Part shown: positions 50,630-59,404 of the stretch, one piece after another
How the letters are laid out: the number at the start of each line of letters is the position of its first letter
Numbering within the stretch: position 1 is the first letter of the stretch
NCBI RefSeq assembly: GCF_018596315.1
Contig: NZ_JAHEAG010000023.1
Span: forward strand, 1 to 64,000
Length of the DNA: 64,000 bases
Direction: 5' to 3'
DNA from: Bradyrhizobium sp. SRL28
Lineage (GTDB): Bacteria; Pseudomonadota; Alphaproteobacteria; Rhizobiales; Xanthobacteraceae
The notes under the pieces: generated by a model
Told to the model about the DNA's origin: nothing
Database searches by the model: none
What the model saw: only the letters and a program-made list of their open reading frames with translations
Translations under genes and position numbers: made by a program

Positions 50630-52249
50630 CTACTGAACGCGCGGCAGCACTTCGAACTGGTGGAAGGGCGGCGGCGACGTCAGCGTCCATTCCAGCGTGG
50701 TGGCGCCCGCGCCCCACGGATTGGCCTCGGCCACCCGCTTCTTCGCGAAGGCGTCGACCACGCCGTAGATGAAGATCAGCACGCCGAAGCCCGAGATGTA
50801 GGAGCCGTACGACGAGATCATGTTCCAGCCCGCGAACGCGTCCGGATAGTCGACATAGCGGCGCGGCATGCCGGAGAGGCCGAGGAAGTGCTGCGGGAAG
50901 AACACCAGGTTCACGCCGATGAAGGTGACCCAGAAGTGCAGCTTGCCGATGAATTCCGAGTACATGTAACCCGACATTTTCGGGAACCAGTAGTACCAGC
51001 CGGCGAAGATGCCGAACACGGCACCGAGCGACAGCACGTAGTGGAAGTGCGCGACCACGTAGTAGGTTTCCTGCAGCACACGGTCGACGCCGGCATTGGC
51101 CAGCACGACGCCGGTGACGCCACCGAGCGTGAACAGGAAGATGAAGCCAATCGCCCACAGCATCGGCGTCTTGAACTCGATCGAACCGCCCCACATCGTG
51201 GCGATCCAGGAGAAGATCTTCACGCCGGTCGGCACCGCGATCACCATGGTGGCGGCGACGAAATAGGCCTGCGTCGCGCTGGACATGCCGACCGTGTACA
51301 TGTGGTGCGCCCACACCACGAAGCCGATGCCGCCGATGGCGACCATGGCGTAGGCCATGCCGAGATAACCGAACACGGGCTTCTTCGAGAAGGTGGAGAC
51401 GATCTGGCTGATCATGCCGAACGCGGGCAGGATCAGGATGTACACTTCGGGGTGGCCGAAGAACCAGAACAGATGCTGGAACAGCAGCGGGTCGCCACCG
51501 CCGTCGGCGGAGAAGAAGGTGGTGCCGAAGTTACGGTCGGTGAGCAGCATGGTGATGGCGCCGGCGAGCACCGGCAGCGACAGCAGCAGCAGGAACACGG
51601 TCACCAGGATCGACCAGACGAACAGCGGCATCTTGTGCAGGGTCATGCCCGGCGCGCGCATATTGAAGATCGTGGTGATGAAGTTGATGGCGCCGAGAAT
51701 CGACGAGGCGCCGGCCAGATGCAGCGACAGGATCGCGAAGTCCACCGCCGGTCCCGGATGGCCCGAGGTCGACAACGGCGCGTAGATGGTCCAGCCCGCG
51801 CCGACGCCGTTGGCGCCCGGCTCACCCTCGACGAAGGTCGACATCAACAGCAGCGCAAAGGAGGCCGGCAGCAGCCAGAACGAGATGTTGTTCATGCGCG
51901 GGAACGCCATGTCCGGCGCGCCGATCATCAGCGGCACGAACCAGTTGCCGAAGCCGCCGATCATCGCCGGCATCACCATGAAGAAGATCATGATCAGGCC
52001 GTGCGAGGTCACGAACACATTGTAGGTGTGGGATTCGTGGAAGAACTGGACGCCGGGATACATCAGCTCGATGCGGATCGCGACCGACATCGCCGCACCG
52101 ATGATGCCCGCGAAGATCGCGAAGATAAGGTACATCGTGCCGATGTCCTTATGGTTCGTCGAATAGACCCAGCGCCGCCATCCGGTCGGATTGGCATGCG
52201 CGTGGTCATCATGGGCGTGATCGTGGTGTGTCGCTGCGGTCGTTGCCAT
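50630..52249 (-). CDS. ctaD: cytochrome c oxidase subunit I
   Basis: 539 aa from ATG 52249. The His-rich N-terminal tail (HHDHAHDDHAHAN) precedes twelve membrane helices. Heme-copper residues are present: the heme a His in SHGLIMIF, CuB ligands in GHPEVYI (His-Tyr crosslink pair) and AHHMYTVG, and heme His in VAHFHYVLSLG. Reduces O2 to water and pumps protons. It follows ctaC by 81 bp and has its own leader. Confidence 0.97.
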   Translation of the reverse strand: MATTAATHHDHAHDDHAHANPTGWRRWVYSTNHKDIGTMYLIFAIFAGIIGAAMSVAIRIELMYPGVQFFHESHTYNVFVTSHGLIMIFFMVMPAMIGGFGNWFVPLMIGAPDMAFPRMNNISFWLLPASFALLLMSTFVEGEPGANGVGAGWTIYAPLSTSGHPGPAVDFAILSLHLAGASSILGAINFITTIFNMRAPGMTLHKMPLFVWSILVTVFLLLLSLPVLAGAITMLLTDRNFGTTFFSADGGGDPLLFQHLFWFFGHPEVYILILPAFGMISQIVSTFSKKPVFGYLGMAYAMVAIGGIGFVVWAHHMYTVGMSSATQAYFVAATMVIAVPTGVKIFSWIATMWGGSIEFKTPMLWAIGFIFLFTLGGVTGVVLANAGVDRVLQETYYVVAHFHYVLSLGAVFGIFAGWYYWFPKMSGYMYSEFIGKLHFWVTFIGVNLVFFPQHFLGLSGMPRRYVDYPDAFAGWNMISSYGSYISGFGVLIFIYGVVDAFAKKRVAEANPWGAGATTLEWTLTSPPPFHQFEVLPRVQ

Positions 52250-52330
52250 TTTGAAATCCTGCCTTGCAGTCCCTTTTCGGACCTTTTCAGGTCCCATCGC
52301 CCTTGTCCCTGCTTGTCCCCTGGCCGCGCC

Positions 52331-53167
52331 TTACTGCGCGGCCTGACCACCAGCCGAAGCGAACGTGTTCGCCGGGTTGGTCGCAAATTTCTTCTTCGCC
52401 GCCTCAACCCAGGCCGCGAACTCCTGGTCTTCCACGACCCGCACCGCGATCGGCATGAAGGCGTGGTCCTTGCCGCACAGTTCGGAGCACTGGCCGTAAT
52501 ACATGCCGACTTTGGTCGCCTTGAACCAGGTCTCGTTCAGGCGACCGGGGATCGAGTCGATCTTGATGCCGAACGCCGGCACGGCGAAGGCGTGGATCAC
52601 GTCGGCGCCGGTGGTCTGGACGCGGATCACCTTGTTGACCGGCACCACCATCTCGTTGTCGACGCCGAGCAGGCGCGGCTGCTTTTCCTTCGCCATCAGC
52701 GAATCGAATTCGAACTTGCCGTTATCGGGATAGGAATAGCTCCAGTACCACTGCTTGCCGGTGGCCTTGACGGTCAGGTCGGCCTTGGGAATGTCGAGCT
52801 GCTGGAACAGCAGGCGGAACGACGGCACCGCGATGGCGACCAAGATCAGCACCGGGATCAGCGTCCAGGCCACCTCGATCAGCGTGTGGTGGGTGGTCCT
52901 GGAGGGGATCGGATTGGCCTTGGCGTTGAACTTCACCACCACGATGACCAAAAGCGCCAGCACGAACAGGGTGATCAGCGTGATGATCACCAGCAGCAGG
53001 TTATGGAAGCTGATGATGTTTTCCATCACCGGAGAGGCGGCTGGCTGCAGCGTCATTTCCCACGGCTGCGGCTGCGCCGCCAAAGCCATCCCGCCGGAAA
53101 CGAGCGTCATGCCCGCCACCGCTAACCCCAGCAACCGACGGCCCATCTGGCCACTCGACATCTTCAT
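52331..53167 (-). CDS. ctaC: cytochrome c oxidase subunit II
   Basis: 278 aa from ATG 53167. Signal peptide, then two membrane helices, then a periplasmic cupredoxin domain with the CuA site (H in VIHAFAVPAFG; CSELCGKDHAFMP giving two Cys, His and Met). Accepts electrons from cytochrome c. First gene of the cta operon; the upstream 0.5 kb carries an inverted repeat at 53259-53292. Confidence 0.97.
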   Translation of the reverse strand: MKMSSGQMGRRLLGLAVAGMTLVSGGMALAAQPQPWEMTLQPAASPVMENIISFHNLLLVIITLITLFVLALLVIVVVKFNAKANPIPSRTTHHTLIEVAWTLIPVLILVAIAVPSFRLLFQQLDIPKADLTVKATGKQWYWSYSYPDNGKFEFDSLMAKEKQPRLLGVDNEMVVPVNKVIRVQTTGADVIHAFAVPAFGIKIDSIPGRLNETWFKATKVGMYYGQCSELCGKDHAFMPIAVRVVEDQEFAAWVEAAKKKFATNPANTFASAGGQAAQ

Positions 53168-53683
53168 GCCGCTCGCGCTCCCTTGAATAAGTCCCCAAAG
53201 CACTCCCGCCGAATGGCCGGGAATGCCGCACGATCCGCCCTCACAAACGGCCTACCGGAGGTACTTTTGGAAGTACACCTTCAAAAGTACCTGCAACGGT
53301 ATTGCCAGGGTACCTTGGGCCAGATCGTTAGAACGCGTCGAAATCCAGCCTCTCAAACCATAATTCTAAGGCTCTCGCAATGCAGTAGTGGGGCGCAACG
53401 CCATGCGTCACCTGCTATTCGGCGGATGGCGGATTTTCCCGACAAATCAGCAAAATCCCGCCGTTTTGCAAGGCTACGCCGCTTGACAGCCCGGTTGCCG
53501 GATGTAGGCACAGTCGCGGCGCTCCCGACCGACCTGATTCGCGCGGGGTTCGGACATTCCTCGCGGCGTGGATTGGCTCTCGGGCCGCCTTTAAGGCGCC
53601 GTCATTGCGTATCAGTCCGGGTAAGTCCAATTACAATGTATGCTGCCGGCCTGTGCCGGAAATCGCGAAGAGGATGGACCCCG
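53168..53683. other. 516-bp divergent intergenic region, ctaC/ialB
   Basis: No convincing gene is seen. It holds the strong inverted repeat at 53259-53292 and must contain promoters for ctaC and the IalB gene. Confidence 0.55.
53259..53292. promoter_or_regulatory. perfect 11-bp inverted repeat upstream of ctaC
   Basis: AGGTACTTTTG (53259-53269) and CAAAAGTACCT (53282-53292) flank a 12-bp spacer, about 92 bp before the ctaC ATG on its 5' side. Possible operator of the oxidase operon or an mRNA hairpin. Confidence 0.45.
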
Positions 53684-54235
53684 ATGGGGCGTTCGAAACA
53701 TCAGTCGGGAATGCGTCGGACGGGATTTGGCCTGGAACCGGCCCGCTGGCTCGGTGGCCTGCTCGCCATAGCGCTCCTGCTCGGCCTGACCCAGGCGGCC
53801 AGCGCGCAAGGCGCGGTGCGCTCGGTCCATGGCGACTGGCAGATCCGTTGCGACACCCCGCCGGGCGCGCAGGGCGAACAATGCGCCCTGATCCAGAGCG
53901 TGGTAGCCGAGGACCGCTCCAACGCCGGCCTCACCGTGATCGTGCTCAAGACGGCCGACCAGAAGAGCAAGCTGATGCGGGTGGTGGCGCCGCTCGGCGT
54001 CCTGCTTCCCTCCGGGCTCGGCCTGAAGCTCGACAACCAGGACGTCGGCCGCGCCGGCTTTGTCCGCTGCCTGCCCAATGGCTGCGTGGCTGAAGTGGTG
54101 ATGGACGAGAAGCTGCTCGGACAGCTCAGGACCGCCAAGACGGCGACTTTTATTATCTTTGAGACGCCCGAAGAGGGCATCGGCTTTCCGCTCAGCCTGA
54201 ACGGGCTCGGCGAGGGGTATGACAAGCTGCCGTAA
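53684..54235 (+). CDS. invasion-associated locus B (IalB) family protein
   Basis: 183 aa from ATG 53684, preceded by AAGAGGA 9 nt upstream. A signal peptide (LLAIALLLGLTQAASAQ) leads to the IalB fold: HGDWQIRCDTPPGAQGEQCALIQ, LLPSGLGLKLD, GFVRCLPNGCVAEVVM. Four cysteines probably form two disulfides. Periplasmic or surface protein; the family is named from Bartonella invasion, but here it is probably an envelope protein. Upstream in-frame starts (53638 and earlier) give non-signal extensions. Confidence 0.9.
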   Translation: MGRSKHQSGMRRTGFGLEPARWLGGLLAIALLLGLTQAASAQGAVRSVHGDWQIRCDTPPGAQGEQCALIQSVVAEDRSNAGLTVIVLKTADQKSKLMRVVAPLGVLLPSGLGLKLDNQDVGRAGFVRCLPNGCVAEVVMDEKLLGQLRTAKTATFIIFETPEEGIGFPLSLNGLGEGYDKLP

Positions 54236-54272
54236 GCCGCCCGGAGCTGGCCTCAAAGCCGGATCGTCTTAG

Positions 54273-54881
54273 TTAGCCGCGGCCGGCGCTGGCATAGTAA
54301 TCGAACAATCGGCCCGCCTCCTCCGAGAGCCAGTCCGCTTCACCGGTGAGGTAGCCTTCGACTTGCCCGGTGACGCCGAGCAGGAAGGAAATCGGCATGC
54401 CGTAAAGCGCGAACGGCGTGTCGACGCTGTCGCTTGCGCCGGCACCGGCACGCGCCACCAGTCCGCCGGGATCGAAGCCGATCGTGAGGTGGCGAAGGTT
54501 CAATTTCTTGACGAAGGGCGCCACCAGAGACCGATCGCGATCGGTCGTGATTGCGACGACCGCAAGGTCGGCGCGGCCGTTTCCCGCGAGCCGATCCAGT
54601 ATCGGCAGTTCAGTGCGGCAGGCCGGGCACCAGGTCGCCCAGAAATTGACGAACACCACCTTGCCGCGCAAGGACGTCAGATCGAGCGTACCTTTGCCGA
54701 GGCGCGGGATCGGCAGCACCGGGACCGGGCGCGCGCCGCGAACCTCCGTGAACTGATGCCTGACCGTTGCGAATGGCGGCGGCCCGCCGGCTCCTGCGCG
54801 TGCCGGCAGAGCGAGCGAGACGGTCGCGCCCATCATGCCGGCAACGACGGTGCGGCGGCTCGGCCTGCGATGCGACGTCAT
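54273..54881 (-). CDS. TlpA-like thioredoxin-fold disulfide reductase, exported
   Basis: 202 aa from ATG 54881. The N-terminus is a twin-arginine-type signal (RRPSRRTVVAGMMGATVSLALPARAGA). The thioredoxin active site is FVNFWATWCPACRTELPIL and the cis-Pro loop is YGMPISFLL. Reduces or isomerises periplasmic thiols. It lies downstream of the DsrE and DoxX genes on the same strand, 83 nt from the DsrE stop with a repeat between. Confidence 0.92.
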   Translation of the reverse strand: MTSHRRPSRRTVVAGMMGATVSLALPARAGAGGPPPFATVRHQFTEVRGARPVPVLPIPRLGKGTLDLTSLRGKVVFVNFWATWCPACRTELPILDRLAGNGRADLAVVAITTDRDRSLVAPFVKKLNLRHLTIGFDPGGLVARAGAGASDSVDTPFALYGMPISFLLGVTGQVEGYLTGEADWLSEEAGRLFDYYASAGRG

Positions 54882-54908
54882 ATCGGATGCTCCACTGTGC
54901 ATTCTTGT

Positions 54909-54960
54909 TTGACGCGTTTTCTTCACGCGAACCGGGTATCCACTTCGCTCGAAAACGCTA
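54909..54960. repeat. intergenic repeat, family E (copy 2)
   Basis: TTGACGCGTTTTCTTCACGCG...CACTTCGCTCGAAAACGCTA, nearly the same as 45799-45847. It separates the DsrE stop from the tlpA-like start. Confidence 0.8.
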
Positions 54961-54964
54961 TTTG

Positions 54965-55468
54965 TCACGACCGGATGTAGGACCAGCCGGCTTCCTGCAA
55001 TTCAATGATACGCCCGGGCCCGCTCGGCACGAGATCGACGTTATCGATCAGCGTGATCGGACGCCCCTCCTGGCGCTCCATGCCAAGCTTGGTCGCCTCG
55101 CAGACCACAAAACGGATGTTCGAATTGACCGCCCGTAGTACGCGCAGCATGTCCTTTACCGGTGAAGTGTCGGCGCGGAGCATGTGAACGCCGGCGTTGT
55201 AGGCGACGACTTCGATCGTGAACGCTTCGTTGCGCTCCTGATAATATTTCGGAAGGTTGAGCGACGTCGAGATCAGCGCCCTCATCGTGGTGGGGTCATC
55301 GGTGTTGATCGGCAGCACCAGCCGATGCATCGGGGGCAAAGCGGGCTTCGCCTGCGGTTTTGAGGTCGCCGCTCCGGATCCTGTCAGCAACAGGGTCACG
55401 GTCAGCGGCAGCACGAAGGCCAGGATCAGCCCCACGGTAATCGTCAACTCGCGGCGAGAAAAACGCAT
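54965..55468 (-). CDS. membrane-anchored DsrE/F-like protein
   Basis: 167 aa from ATG 55468. The N-terminal SRRELTITVGLILAFVLPLTVTLLLTG is a signal or anchor helix, so the DsrE domain faces the periplasm. The domain (MHRLVLPINTDDPTTMRALISTSLNLPKYY...IEVVAYNAGVHMLR...VRFVVCE-type) has one conserved cysteine in RFVVCEATK, the sulfur-carrier position of DsrE/TusD. Starts 10 nt after the DoxX stop. Confidence 0.85.
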   Translation of the reverse strand: MRFSRRELTITVGLILAFVLPLTVTLLLTGSGAATSKPQAKPALPPMHRLVLPINTDDPTTMRALISTSLNLPKYYQERNEAFTIEVVAYNAGVHMLRADTSPVKDMLRVLRAVNSNIRFVVCEATKLGMERQEGRPITLIDNVDLVPSGPGRIIELQEAGWSYIRS

Positions 55469-55478
55469 CGCGGCCACC

Positions 55479-55820
55479 TCACGAAGTCTCGGCAAGCAAT
55501 GCGATCTGGCCACGCTCCGCATAGGCAACCACAGCGTTCAACGCCAGCAGAACAATGGCAGGCACCGGCGAACCACCGATGACGAATAAATGGGTAATCA
55601 CCGCGCCCACCATGATGCAGATCAGCAGCAGCGCTCCAAGCACAGCCTTCTGCGGCAAGAGCAGCAGGATTGCGCCGATGATTTCGAGACCGCCGGTGAC
55701 ATAGCGAAACCACTGCCCGAGCCCGATATGCTGGAACTCCTCGACCAGCATGGGAACGCCATAGAGCTTCGCCCCGCCGGCCGCCACAAAGGCGAGCACA
55801 AGCAATCCCTGACGACCCAC
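55479..55820 (-). CDS. DoxX-family membrane protein
   Basis: About 113 aa from GTG 55820 (VGRQGLLVLAFVAAGGAKLYGVP). The open frame extends upstream to 55955, but there it has no DoxX-like character. Four membrane helices are visible with the typical AAGGAKLYGVPMLVEEFQHIGLG and GGLEIIGAILLLLP motifs. DoxX proteins are linked to thiosulfate or thiol oxidation and quinone reduction. First gene of a doxX-dsrE-tlpA group and divergent from an HxlR regulator. Confidence 0.85.
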   Translation of the reverse strand: MGRQGLLVLAFVAAGGAKLYGVPMLVEEFQHIGLGQWFRYVTGGLEIIGAILLLLPQKAVLGALLLICIMVGAVITHLFVIGGSPVPAIVLLALNAVVAYAERGQIALLAETS

Positions 55821-56006
55821 AGGGCGACAGAGCTCCAGTACGGTCTGGTAGGTGCAACAATCGTAGACATCGAGAAAGCTCCCGAAATGGTGAAAGCGGC
55901 GACGGACAGCAGTGCCATCCGCCGGCGGAGCCCCCTGAGGGGCTGTCAAACCCAAAATTCGGGACTAAGATGAAATTGACAAGTAGGATGATTTTTCTGG
56001 GGTAGT

Positions 56007-56402
56007 ATGGAAAAGCAGACTAACGAGGCTGAGGAGCAGGAATGCCCCTCCGAACGGGTCAGAGCGCAGTTGCAGCGGGCGCTTCGTCTGCTCTCAGGCA
56101 AGTGGAAGGGCGAAATCCTCTGGCAGCTTGTCGACGGCAAGCAGCGGTTCGGCCAATTGCGGCGCGCCATCCCCGACGTGACCCAGCATATGCTGACGAC
56201 CCAGCTCCGCGACCTCGAAAGCGAGGGCCTGGTGAAGCGCACGGTATTTCCCGAAGTGCCGCCGCGGGTGGAATACGAGATGACCCCAGCGGCCCGGGCG
56301 CTGCAGCCGGTGTTCGACGAACTGTTCCGCTGGGCCAATGCTCACGCCAGGCTGGAGCCCGGCGCGGACGCTGCCGGCAAAGGGGATGACAAGCTGCCGT
56401 GA
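56007..56402 (+). CDS. HxlR-family transcriptional regulator
   Basis: 131 aa. Winged HTH with the family pattern LLSGKWKGEILWQLVDGKQRFGQLRRAIPDVTQHMLTTQLRDLESEGLVKRTVFPEVPPRVEYEMTPAARAL. HxlR regulators sense aldehydes, reactive species or redox state and commonly control a divergent DoxX or oxidoreductase gene, as here. No extra cysteine sensor besides one near the N-terminus (QECPSER). Confidence 0.93.
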   Translation: MEKQTNEAEEQECPSERVRAQLQRALRLLSGKWKGEILWQLVDGKQRFGQLRRAIPDVTQHMLTTQLRDLESEGLVKRTVFPEVPPRVEYEMTPAARALQPVFDELFRWANAHARLEPGADAAGKGDDKLP

Positions 56403-56446
56403 GGGGCCTCCCCTTTCGCGGCGGTCATGACTATCTTTCGAATCAT

Positions 56447-56575
56447 CGTCGTCCCGGAGCGCGAGCCGGGACCAATAACCACAGGTTACCGTGTTGTAAG
56501 ATGAGCTCGCCATTGGTCTGCGCTTACAATACCGGGGCCTGTGGTTATGGGTCCCTGCGTTCGCAGGGACGACGA
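56447..56575. repeat. intergenic repeat, family B (copy 2, half-variant)
   Basis: The right half (CCTGTGGTTATGGGTCCCTG...GGGACGAC) matches the other copies. The left half has CGTCCCGGAGCGCGAGCCGGGACC in place of the CTGCGAACGCAG stem. Looks like recombination between two variants. Confidence 0.8.
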
Positions 56576-56601
56576 AGCATTTGCGCTGCATCGGAGTTTG
56601 C

Positions 56602-58029
56602 ATGACCAATCCCGCCACGACCTCCCTTCTCGACCGCGCCAATCTCGACCGCGATGCCGTCCGCCGCGAGATCACACGGTGCCTTCAGGGCGCCGACGAT
56701 GGCGAGCTGTTTCTGGAATATGGCCAGACCGAAGCGCTGGGCTTCGACAACGGCCGGCTGAAGCAGGCGACCTACGACACCAGCCAGGGGTTTGGCCTGC
56801 GCGCGGTGAAGGACGACGCGGTTGGCTATGCGCATTCCTCCGACGTCTCTCTGCCCGCGCTGATCCGTGCGGCGGATGCGGTGGCGGCCGTGCGCGGCGG
56901 CTACAGCGGCAATTTTGCCGCCGCTCCCGCGCATACCAATGTGCGGCTCTATGGCGACGACAATCCGCTGGATGCGCCGGGCTTTGAGGCCAAGGTGAAG
57001 CTGCTGGCCGAAATCGACGCCTATGTGCGCGACAAGGATCCGCGGGTGCGGCAGGCTTCGATCAGCCTGGGCGCCACCTGGCAGGTGGTGGAAATTTTGC
57101 GGCCCGACGGCGAGAGCTATCGCGACATCCGCCCGCTGGTTCGCGTCAATATTTCCGTGGTCGCCGGCCAGGGCGACCGGCAGGAGAGCGGCAGCAAGGG
57201 CTATGGCGGCCGCGAGGGCTATGCGCGCTTCATCGAGACCAAGGCGTGGCGCGAGGCCGCCGACGGCGCGATCCGTGAGGCGCTGGTCAATCTGGAATCG
57301 GTCCCCGCGCCTGCCGGCGAAATGGACGTGGTGCTGGGCGCCGGCTGGCCGGGCGTGATGCTGCATGAAGCTGTCGGTCATGGCCTCGAAGGCGACTTCA
57401 ACCGCAAGCAGACTTCGGCCTTCGCAGGGTTGATGGGCAAGCAGGTCGCGGCCAAGGGCGTCACGGTGGTAGACGACGGCACCATGGCCTCGCGGCGCGG
57501 TTCCCTCTCCATTGACGACGAGGGCACGCCGACCAACCGCACCGTGCTGATCGAGGACGGCATTTTGGTCGGCTACATGCAGGACCGCCAGAACGCGCGG
57601 CTGATGAACATGAAGCCGACCGGCAACGGTCGTCGGCAGAGCTATGCCCATGTGCCGATGCCGCGCATGACCAACACCTACATGCTGGCGGGGCAACGCG
57701 ACCCGGCGGAAATTTTGGCGTCGGTGAAGAACGGCATCTATGCCGCGAATTTCGGCGGCGGCCAGGTCGACATCACCTCCGGCAAATATGTGTTCCAGTG
57801 CACCGAGGCCTACAAAATCGAGAACGGCAAGCTCGGCGCGCCCTTGAAGGGCGCAATGCTGATCGGCAACGGGCCGACCGACCTGCATCGCATCACCATG
57901 GTCGGCAACGATCTCGCGCTCGATACCGGCATCGGCACCTGCGGCAAGAACGGCCAGGGCGTGCCTGTCGGCGTCGGCCAGCCGACGCTGCGGATGGAAA
58001 AGATCACGGTCGGAGGAACCGGCGCATGA
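56602..58029 (+). CDS. tldD: TldD metalloprotease
   Basis: 475 aa from ATG 56602. The zinc motif HEAVGHGLEGDFNRK lies at ~260; the C-terminal part has the TldD pattern (NGIYAANFGGGQVDITSGKYVFQCTEAYKI). TldD pairs with PmbA/TldE to degrade peptides and mature modified peptides; the partner is not in this window. The frame overlaps lepB by ATGA, so these two are coupled. Confidence 0.96.
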   Translation: MTNPATTSLLDRANLDRDAVRREITRCLQGADDGELFLEYGQTEALGFDNGRLKQATYDTSQGFGLRAVKDDAVGYAHSSDVSLPALIRAADAVAAVRGGYSGNFAAAPAHTNVRLYGDDNPLDAPGFEAKVKLLAEIDAYVRDKDPRVRQASISLGATWQVVEILRPDGESYRDIRPLVRVNISVVAGQGDRQESGSKGYGGREGYARFIETKAWREAADGAIREALVNLESVPAPAGEMDVVLGAGWPGVMLHEAVGHGLEGDFNRKQTSAFAGLMGKQVAAKGVTVVDDGTMASRRGSLSIDDEGTPTNRTVLIEDGILVGYMQDRQNARLMNMKPTGNGRRQSYAHVPMPRMTNTYMLAGQRDPAEILASVKNGIYAANFGGGQVDITSGKYVFQCTEAYKIENGKLGAPLKGAMLIGNGPTDLHRITMVGNDLALDTGIGTCGKNGQGVPVGVGQPTLRMEKITVGGTGA

Positions 58030-58814
58030 GCGAGGAGAAGCTGGCTGATGACCAGAAGGAAGGCTCGACCGCCAAGCCTGTGAGCTGGCGCGCGCAGGCC
58101 GTGCAGCTGGCTGCGATCGTGGCCGTCGTGTTCATTGCCAAGGGCGCAATTGCCGAGCCCTTTTATGTTCCGTCCGGCTCGATGGAGCCGACGCTTCTGA
58201 TCGGCGACGCGCTGGTGGCGTCGAAATTTCCCTACGGCTACGGCGCGGCATCGCTGCCGATCCAGATCACGCTGCCGGAAACCGGCCGCCTGTTCGGCGA
58301 TACGCCCAAGCGCGGCGATGTCGTCGTGTTCCGCTGGCCCGGCGACCGTTCGCAGGCCTGGGTCAAGCGCGTGGTGGGGTTGCCGGGCGACCGCATCCAG
58401 ATGCGGCAGGGCCAGCTCTTCATCAACGACCATGCGGCTGAGTTGAAGCCGGACGGCTTGGGTGAAGCCGAAGACGATCGCGGCAACACCGAGCGCGCCT
58501 ATCGCTTCGTCGAGACGCTGCCGAACGGCGTCAGCCACGCGATCTTCAAGATGCGCGACAATGGAAGGCTCGACAACACGCCCGAGGTGACGGTGCCGCC
58601 GGGCCAACTGTTCGTGCTCGGCGACAACAGGGACAATTCCGCCGACAGCCGCGTCGCGGTGCGCGACGGCGGCGTGGGCCTATTGCCGATCGACAATCTG
58701 ATCGGCCGCGCTGACGCCGTGGTCGGCTCGTGGGATCTCGGCATGCGCAGCCAACCGATGTGGACGTGGCTGTCGGGTTTTCGGCTGGCGCGTTTTTTTA
58801 CGTCCGTGCATTGA
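58026..58814 (+). CDS. lepB: signal peptidase I
   Basis: 262 aa. One N-terminal membrane helix (AVQLAAIVAVVFIAKGAIAEPF), catalytic Ser in VPSGSMEPTLLIGD and Lys in WVKRVVGLPGDRIQ, and C-terminal box E VLGDNRDNSADSR. Cleaves Sec signal peptides at the outer face of the inner membrane. It starts inside the tldD stop (ATGA), which is an unusual partner for lepB. Whether it is the main or a second copy cannot be told here. Confidence 0.95.
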   Translation: MSEEKLADDQKEGSTAKPVSWRAQAVQLAAIVAVVFIAKGAIAEPFYVPSGSMEPTLLIGDALVASKFPYGYGAASLPIQITLPETGRLFGDTPKRGDVVVFRWPGDRSQAWVKRVVGLPGDRIQMRQGQLFINDHAAELKPDGLGEAEDDRGNTERAYRFVETLPNGVSHAIFKMRDNGRLDNTPEVTVPPGQLFVLGDNRDNSADSRVAVRDGGVGLLPIDNLIGRADAVVGSWDLGMRSQPMWTWLSGFRLARFFTSVH

Positions 58815-58818
58815 GGAC

Positions 58819-58907
58819 GTAGCCCGGATGGAGCGAAGCGAAATCCGGGACAGGTTTCGCCGGCGGGCGCAGTTTCCCCGGATTGCGCTTCGCTCCATCC
58901 GAGCTAC
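58819..58907. repeat. intergenic palindromic repeat, family A (copy 2)
   Basis: GTAGCCCGGATGGAGCGAAG...CGCTTCGCTCCATCCGAGCTAC, nearly identical to the element at 11030-11115 in its outer arms. It starts 5 nt after the lepB stop. Confidence 0.85.
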
Positions 58908-58931
58908 GTTCTTCGTCGGGCGCGCGACCAC

Positions 58932-59273
58932 ATGACCTTCGACGAGTTACGAAAATTTGCCCTGGCCTGGCCTGAGGTCGAAGACGGCACCTCCTACGGC
59001 ACGCCGGCCCTGAAGGTGCGCAAGAAGATGCTGGCCCGGCTGAGGGAAGACGGCGACAGCCTGGTGGTGCCGGGCGTGCCGCAAGACGAACGCGAGATGC
59101 TGGTGGAAAGCCAGCCGAAGCTGTTTTACTTCACCGATCACTACCGCGATTATCCGATGGTGCTGATCCGCCTCTCGAAAGCCAAGCGCGCCATCGTCGA
59201 GCCGCTGTTGCGGCGACACTGGCGCACGCTGGCATCGAAGAAGGCGGTGAAGGCGTTCGATACGACTTTGTAG
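58932..59273 (+). CDS. MmcQ/YjbR family protein
   Basis: 113 aa. Family pattern EVEDGTSYGTPALKVRKKMLARL, FYFTDHYRDYPMVLIRL and the C-terminal LLRRHWRTLASKKAVKAF. YjbR-type proteins are small with a CyaY-like fold; role uncertain. The stop codon TAG is also the beginning of the family-C repeat that follows, so the end of the frame may have been set by that repeat. Confidence 0.9.
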   Translation: MTFDELRKFALAWPEVEDGTSYGTPALKVRKKMLARLREDGDSLVVPGVPQDEREMLVESQPKLFYFTDHYRDYPMVLIRLSKAKRAIVEPLLRRHWRTLASKKAVKAFDTTL

Positions 59274-59396
59274 GGTGGGCAAAGGCGCGCTTGAGCCGTG
59301 CCCACCGTCTTTCCACGATCGTAAGAGAAATGGTGGGCACGCTTCCGCCTTCGCTCGTTGAGCTACGGCGGACAAGCCGCTTTGCCCCACCCTACG
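59270..59396. repeat. intergenic palindromic repeat, family C (copy 2)
   Basis: GTAGGGTGGGCAAAGGCGCG...CCGTGCCCACCG against the inverse GGTGGGCACGC...CTTTGCCCCACCCTACGG. The first bases carry the YjbR stop codon; the last end 9 nt before the next ATG. Confidence 0.82.
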
Positions 59397-59404
59397 GCAG
59401 TACG

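Noticed and set aside
50567..53125. 852-aa plus-strand open frame
   Set aside because: Antisense to ctaD, ctaC and part of ctaB, which are certain. Its composition (His/Arg/Asp/Glu-rich, no domains) is that of a GC-rich shadow frame.
56545..57888. 447-aa minus-strand open frame
   Set aside because: Antisense to tldD; Ala/His/Arg-rich shadow.
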